NCBI GenBank assembly: GCA_954871525.1 | Contig: OX940868.1 | Span: 26,593,056 to 26,657,055, forward strand | Direction: 5' to 3' | DNA length: 64,000 nucleotides | DNA from: Parietaria judaica | Taxonomy: Eukaryota > Streptophyta > Magnoliopsida > Rosales > Urticaceae | Part shown: positions 59,178 through 64,000 of the stretch, piece by piece | How the letters are laid out: every line of letters begins with the position of its first letter | Position numbering within the stretch: the stretch's first letter is position 1 | The notes under the pieces: generated by a model | Database searches by the model: none | Told to the model about the DNA's origin: nothing | What the model saw: only the letters and a program-made list of their open reading frames with translations | Translations under genes and position numbers: made by a program

Positions 59178-59521
59178 GATAATTGCTGTAAAAATACTCA
59201 AATTTTGACCAAGTATCTAAACTGAAAATAGCAGCAAAAGTACTTAAAGTCAACAAATATGAAAGTATGCGTTTTTTGTCCAAAAATTTTGATCGATGTT
59301 GGTCCTTCTTTAAGCATAGTGCTATTAAATTGTACTTAAGATGCACATTTATGTGACTATCCCTCTATCTAGCATATTCTCTTATTTGAATTCGATTAAT
59401 TTTTTATGAAATAATGTATTGTCACACATTTGTTAACTTTGAGCACTTGTGATGCTATTTTTTACTTTGAACCTTTACTGCTCGCGTTGGTCAAAGTTTG
59501 AATATTTTTACCGCAATTATC
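59178..59521. mobile_element. MITE with GATAATTGC termini
   Basis: Starts GATAATTGCTGTAAAAATAC and ends with the matching reverse (TATTTTTACCGCAATTATC). TTTTGACCAA is on one side and TTGGTCAAA on the other, giving TIRs of about 35 bases. The termini resemble the GATAATAGCGGCAAAA ends of the palindrome at 37134-38529, so the two are probably one superfamily. Confidence 0.6.
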
Positions 59522-60309
59522 TCTTCTATTTCTTTTTTTATTGATTTTTTAGTTCTAATATGATTTTAGGGTGTCTTAGATTTTATTAAGATTGAGACCA
59601 AGGTTCGACTTTTCCTCGATAATCTTCGATTATCCGTCTTGCCGGTAGTTATCGGCAAGACGGCCATGCCAATACTTTTCCATGATATTTGCCTAAAATC
59701 GGTAAATATCTTGAAAAATAACAAAAATATGGTACTTTTAAAAAAAATTGCACTTTTCGATGATTTTATTCGAGTATTTACATATGTGAGAGTGAGGCTA
59801 TATTTTATTTACCTATGTTTGAGTATGAAATGATTTTATTTTTGGCATTTTAATGTTTTATCAACATTATAAACTTAGGAAATATATTCTTAAAAATGTT
59901 TTAGTGATTTTTCATCGATAATCCTTGATAATCCGTTGATAATCATCAAAAAGTATCGCTAATCGGTAAGCTACAGTATTATTAGTTTTCCGTCGATAAT
60001 CCGGTAAGTTAGTCCGTCGATAACGGCAATTTGTCGGCAAATTCGGTAAGTTGAACCTTGATTGAAACATCATCATCCGGATAAATAAATAAAAAATACA
60101 CCCCGTACAGTTATTGTGTAGCTATGTCTCGAAATATGTGTGGTAAAAGTCTCCTATTTTACATTTTTTTTCATTTCGACAAAAACTCGGTTTATTATGT
60201 GGCTAGCTTAAGTTTCATGTCACTTCACGTTGTGGGCAAAAAAAAAATATTAATGATATGAACATAAATAAGAGAAAACATAGCAAAAGAGAAAAAAAAA
60301 AAAAAAAAG
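59522..60309. other. AT-rich intergenic DNA
   Basis: Repeated TCGATAATC/CGGTAAG motifs at 59610-60055; no gene seen. Confidence 0.4.
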
Positions 60310-60506
60310 AAGTAAGTCCATGTTGATGAAAATTACAAGCCAATCGGGCGACCACATGTCGGGAGTCAACCCTATAAGACGTGTCTTAGCAACATAGTTA
60401 GCGGACTCGTTACAAATTCTTGGGATCCATCGGCAAGTCCCGGGCCGCCCAACCTCCCGGGAGAGCTTTAAATTCCCGCGAGGATCAGCCGAAACGCAAA
60501 GGAACA
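60310..60506 (-). pseudogene. Possible RNase H-like fragment
   Basis: The minus strand reads CRWIPRICNESANYVAKTRL. This resembles the end of the plant RNase H-like domain of LINE elements and related genes (Trp-x-Pro-Arg...Asn...Ala...Ala-Lys). Only about 60 codons are present. Confidence 0.35.
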
Positions 60507-60840
60507 AAATTACAAAGTTACTTTAAATTTCTCTACTTTGCTTTGCCTTTAAAGTTACTTTCAGGAACATGCCCTATGTATACTCAGTCTTTTACACTTT
60601 ATGGAGAAACAGAAAGTCATAGTGAAAACTCTCACAGAGTATAGGAACTTAGTTTTTTTTTTGTTTTTTTTTTTACGAAATATAGGAACTTAGTTAACAA
60701 GCCGTATTAGGAGATCTTGTGTGTCTGTTGTTCTCCGCCACTGACGTTATTTTTGTGTAAATATTGTCTCTCTATGCTCTGAAACAAGCTGTTCCTCGAC
60801 GGAACATCGAGACAACAATGTTGAATTTATATGGGAGCTT

Positions 60841-61282
60841 ATAACTAGCCATATCAACGTTTTAAAATTGGTGAAATATCCACTGTTTGGTTAATTTTGT
60901 AACATAGCCAATAAACCACATTAACGGATATAAAATGACTTTTCTACCCTTATTATTAATAATAATTAATATTAAATTTTGAATTAACACATTTATTTAA
61001 AATTTATTTTAATAATTAATTATTAATACGAATTTATTTAAAAAAATTAAAAATTAATAAAATAATAAATTAGGAAACAAATATTTGAATTTCAAATTTC
61101 AAAATAAATTTCAAATTTTAATTAATTTAAAAATATAGAACTAATTTTGATAGGTTGAGGGGCAATTTCGGTACGAAGAAACTAATTTTTAATGCCACAT
61201 CATCCTGATTGGTTATATTTGAAATTAAAACCATACGTTTGATAAATGTAAATTTAAACGTTGAAGTATGGTTATCTAGTAT
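60841..61282. mobile_element. Possible TIR element upstream of allantoinase
   Basis: The left end ACTAGCCATATCAACGTTTT and the right end (reverse complement ACTAGATAACCATACTTCAA, then CGTTTAAA) share about 20 bases with small gaps. The interior is very AT-rich. No target duplication was resolved. Confidence 0.4.
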
Positions 61283-61810
61283 GATTTCTCGCTTTATATT
61301 TAGTCTTGGTCAGCTATGTATTCAAGAAATACTCACGTGACAATCCGTGACTCGGAGGTGCAAGCAATTGGCCTGAACAACGTCGTAATTGAGGTTAGAA
61401 TTGGAAAATAATGTGAAATGTAATTATTAATTTTCTCGTCTAGAATCTAGAGCTGCAGGGAATATCTGAGCTGTCAAGAATCAGAATCCAAAGGAATCTT
61501 TATCTCTTCTTATTCACATAGATATCTCACCTCCAGTAATAGCGATCATCGTTGCTGATGTCAGCAATCCCAAAGAGCTTTCACGCAATCTGATTGGTCC
61601 GTGACTCACGTTCCAGTCACCGTACTGTATCGGCCGATTTCTAGTGGAAGCTGACAGTAGCGAAACTGTGAATAATTAATCTCGATGGGACAGCTGTCCG
61701 ATTTCTATTGGCTCTTTCGTCCGTGGATTTTCATGGCGTAATGGGACCAATTCTTCTCTCTTCTCTCTTCTCTCTCATAGGCATTTACATCTGACTGTGA
61801 CTCAGAGAGA
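61283..61810 (+). promoter_or_regulatory. Promoter and leader region of allantoinase
   Basis: GC-richer than the DNA before it, with a pyrimidine patch (61751-61778) 30-60 bases upstream of the ATG. No clear TATA box. Repeated GATTGGTCCGTGACT-like segments occur near 61590-61610 and 61340. Confidence 0.35.
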
Positions 61811-64000
61811 ATGGAGAAGCAGCTTCAATGGCGGCTCTTCCCACTGCTCGTGGCTCTCGCCTCTTGTCTCGCCTTCTTCTTCCTCCATCACTATTTCGCG
61901 GTCTGAATTCATTCGTCACTCCTTTTTCTTTTCTTTTTGCCTCTCCGAATATGCATGTCAGTGTTTGGTTATGGCTTTCGCTATTGCCTAGAATCTCTGC
62001 TGAAATGAAGAGAAGTAGCTGTAAAGCTGAGTATTTGTAGGATTATCTGTGGAAAAATACTTATTTATTACAAAAAATATATGATATAGTGTGAAGTTTC
62101 ACTTATCAACTTATGATTTGATCATGTTTTCGGTCCTTTTGTTCTGATCATGCTTTTTGATTTGATCGTGTTTTCGGTCCTTTTGTTTTGATCATGCTTT
62201 TGCGGAAATTTAGAGTTCGTTGGCAACTTTTTAAAGTTATTGTAGCTCATACACCGCCATGTGGAACGTAATCAAAAGGGACAAAAACGTAATCAAATCA
62301 TACACCGCCATATGGAACTTCGTGCTAAGAACTTAAGATATTTCTACATCATTGCGAATTCTTACCATGTAAAAGAAAGGTTGGAAATATAAATCGTAAT
62401 TATTTTAACATGCGGTATTTTTATCGCGAATACCCCGTAACGGTTTGGTAGTTAGTGAGAGAAGATTAGATGGTCTGCTTGAAGGTTTGCTGACATAAAC
62501 TGAAAAATTCAATCACACATCCCTTGAATCTCTGTTATTCTCTCAATATTCGCAATGCTCGTAAATATATTCACATGATTCGTTATGCAACTTCTTGCAG
62601 CTCCCACAAGAAAGATGTAGTCTGTTACCTCACCGACACTACTGGATAGCTAGCAAGCGTATCGTGACACCTCACGGGATCATTTCCGGAGCAGGCACGC
62701 TTCTGTATTGTTTGCTTCTACTTTTTCGGATTCTTTTTTCGGAGTGTGATTGATGAAAAAATCTGTATTCCATGGAATGCTGTATCATTTGAGCAGTTGA
62801 GGTAAAGGAAGGAAAGATCGCGGCTATAGTGAGAGAAGGCGAAAAGCTTTGGATTTCCAAGTCAGGCCAAGTCATTGACTACGGAGATGCTGTTCTCATG
62901 CCTGGCTTGATTGATGTGTAAGCCATTATCATTAGCTTGCCGCTCTGAATTATAATTTGATGGCTATATTATGTAAGAGATTGAGATTTTCGGTCTAAAA
63001 TGTTGCTGGCAATCATGACAGGCACGTACATCTCGATGATCCCGGCAGAGAAGATTGGGAAGGATTTCCTTCGGGGACTAAAGCCGCAGCTGCCGGTATT
63101 TCTCGAATGTCTTATGATTAGTGTTTACTGTTAAGTTTATGTATAGCAATTATATATCCATTAATTAGCCGTTGGGAATTCAATGGAACGGTATATATCC
63201 TTATACTTTATTCCAGTAATCTTCAAATATCTTCCACAATAAGTCAAGACTCTCCCTGAGATGTACATTATATTGAATTAAATGGAATTAATACAATTTC
63301 AATTTATTCATAATCTTCCTTAGTGCATTTTATTGTTAACTGATCACGGATCTCTCGAGAGATTGGGCTGGCTCTCTTTAACGAGCAGCTTTCGCTTCTC
63401 TCTTTTCTTTTCTGGTTGAGTTTGCTCTATATGGTCGGGTCATTTTACGGCCGGCTGATCTGAAACTATTCTCTGTCCTTGAATTGTAACCTTTTTTTGT
63501 TATCAATAAAATCTTTGGGTTTTTTTTTTAAATATTGTTACATGAATGTCTCTCCAATGTTGTATTTTCACTAGCATATGTGATATGCATAAGGATTAGT
63601 GAAAATGAAAAATATATATATATCTAATTATGTATATAATTATGATAACGGTGAAACCTTGAGCCCATCACTGATGTTATGCATTTTTAATTTGTTCTTC
63701 AGGTGGTATAACAACATTGGTTGACATGCCTCTGAATAGTTTTCCCTCAACTGTTTCAAGAGAGACACTGAAACTTAAGGTATATTCATTTGTTCACACC
63801 TCATTCTAATGCTCTCTTGAGGCCTTAAATAATCTCTTGTGGATCCTGCTTTGGTAGATTAAGGCAGCAGAGAACAGAATATTTGTCGACGTTGGTACGC
63901 TCTTTTGCATGTTATTTTCTTTACTTATTTGCTAGCATTACTCTCTGACTAGTCTGCAAGTTAACAGGTTTTTGGGGTGGACTTGTTCCTGGAAATGCTT
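61811..64000 (+). CDS. ALN: Allantoinase, 5' part (continues beyond the window)
   Basis: Exons seen: 61811-61900, 62601-62694, 62797-62917, 63022-63095, 63703-63779, 63858-63894 and 63968 onward. Allantoinase hydrolyses allantoin to allantoate in purine breakdown, in plants in the ER. The N-terminus is a hydrophobic signal-anchor (LFPLLVALASCLAFFF). Then come the family start CSLLPHRHYW, KRIVTP, the strand VIDYGDAVLMPGLIDVHVHL with the metal-binding His-x-His and DDPG, GFPSGTKAAAAGGITTLVDM and FWGGLVPGNA. The remaining metal ligands (carboxylated Lys, later His and Asp) lie beyond 64000. The intron after exon 2 starts with GC (GGAGCAG|GCACGC); all others shown are GT-AG. Identification is firm. 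Confidence 0.95.
63355..63525 (+). repeat. LINE 3'-end-like piece in allantoinase intron 4
   Basis: GC-richer text ending TTGTAACC, a T run, then TTATCAATAAAATCTTT, like the 3' tails of plant LINEs. No coding part is seen. Confidence 0.3.

Overview
The window is nuclear DNA of a eudicot plant. Genes are split by short GT-AG (and a few GC-AG) introns with AT-rich non-coding DNA. They encode plant-type proteins, including chloroplast or mitochondrial PAP phosphatase, allantoinase, plant U2AF65 and the sphingolipid delta-4 desaturase. The space between them holds plant LTR retrotransposons, hAT and Mutator-like MITEs and minisatellites. The species cannot be named from the sequence alone.

Layout. 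0.7-1.2 kb: secreted glycine/cysteine-rich protein (-). 3.8-4.6 kb: collapsed Ty3/gypsy chromovirus relic. 7.28-13.36 kb: a complete, young Ty1/copia element (-) with a 5-bp target duplication and one in-frame stop. 14.9-17.6 kb: PAP (3'(2'),5'-bisphosphate) phosphatase (-). 19.2-20.4 kb: aluminium-induced-like protein with YGL and LRDR motifs (-). 22.9-29.1 kb: U2AF large subunit in 18 coding exons (-). 30.8-32.0 kb: CBSX5-like CBS protein (+). 33.4-35.6 kb: membrane-anchored, TPR-like, probably plastid protein (-). 35.6-39.1 kb: nested fold-back elements and hAT pieces. 39.6-41.5 kb: sphingolipid delta-4 desaturase (+). 41.5-51.1 kb: gene-poor block with a hAT element, tandem repeats, a possible Helitron, a minisatellite and gene relics. 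51.1-55.0 kb: TFIIH subunit TFB2 in 15 exons (-). 56.4-58.3 kb: small CX3C cysteine-rich protein (-). 58.5-59.1 kb: hAT MITE with a perfect 8-bp TSD. 61.8-64.0 kb: 5' part of allantoinase (+), cut by the window end.

The genes do not form a pathway or operon; each is an ordinary single-copy plant gene with its own promoter. Two belong to basic nuclear machinery (U2AF65 in 3' splice-site choice, TFB2 in transcription and repair), and both carry a telo-box near the start codon. From memory, the nearest Arabidopsis counterparts of most genes lie on chromosome 4, and two neighbours here (YGL/LRDR protein and CBSX5) are also neighbours there. This suggests conserved synteny.

The most unusual observations are: two GC-AG introns and a NAGNAG acceptor inside the U2AF65 gene, plus a third GC-AG intron in allantoinase; a 1.4-kb near-perfect palindrome built from four copies of one terminal module, beside a second fold-back element with unrelated internal DNA; a copia element whose gag start lies only 23 bases from the LTR with no normal tRNA primer site; and a higher-order minisatellite whose subunits are themselves hairpins. 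I found no wholly new multi-gene system. All exon joins were read by eye from splice sites and reading frame; every spliced CDS stays in frame.
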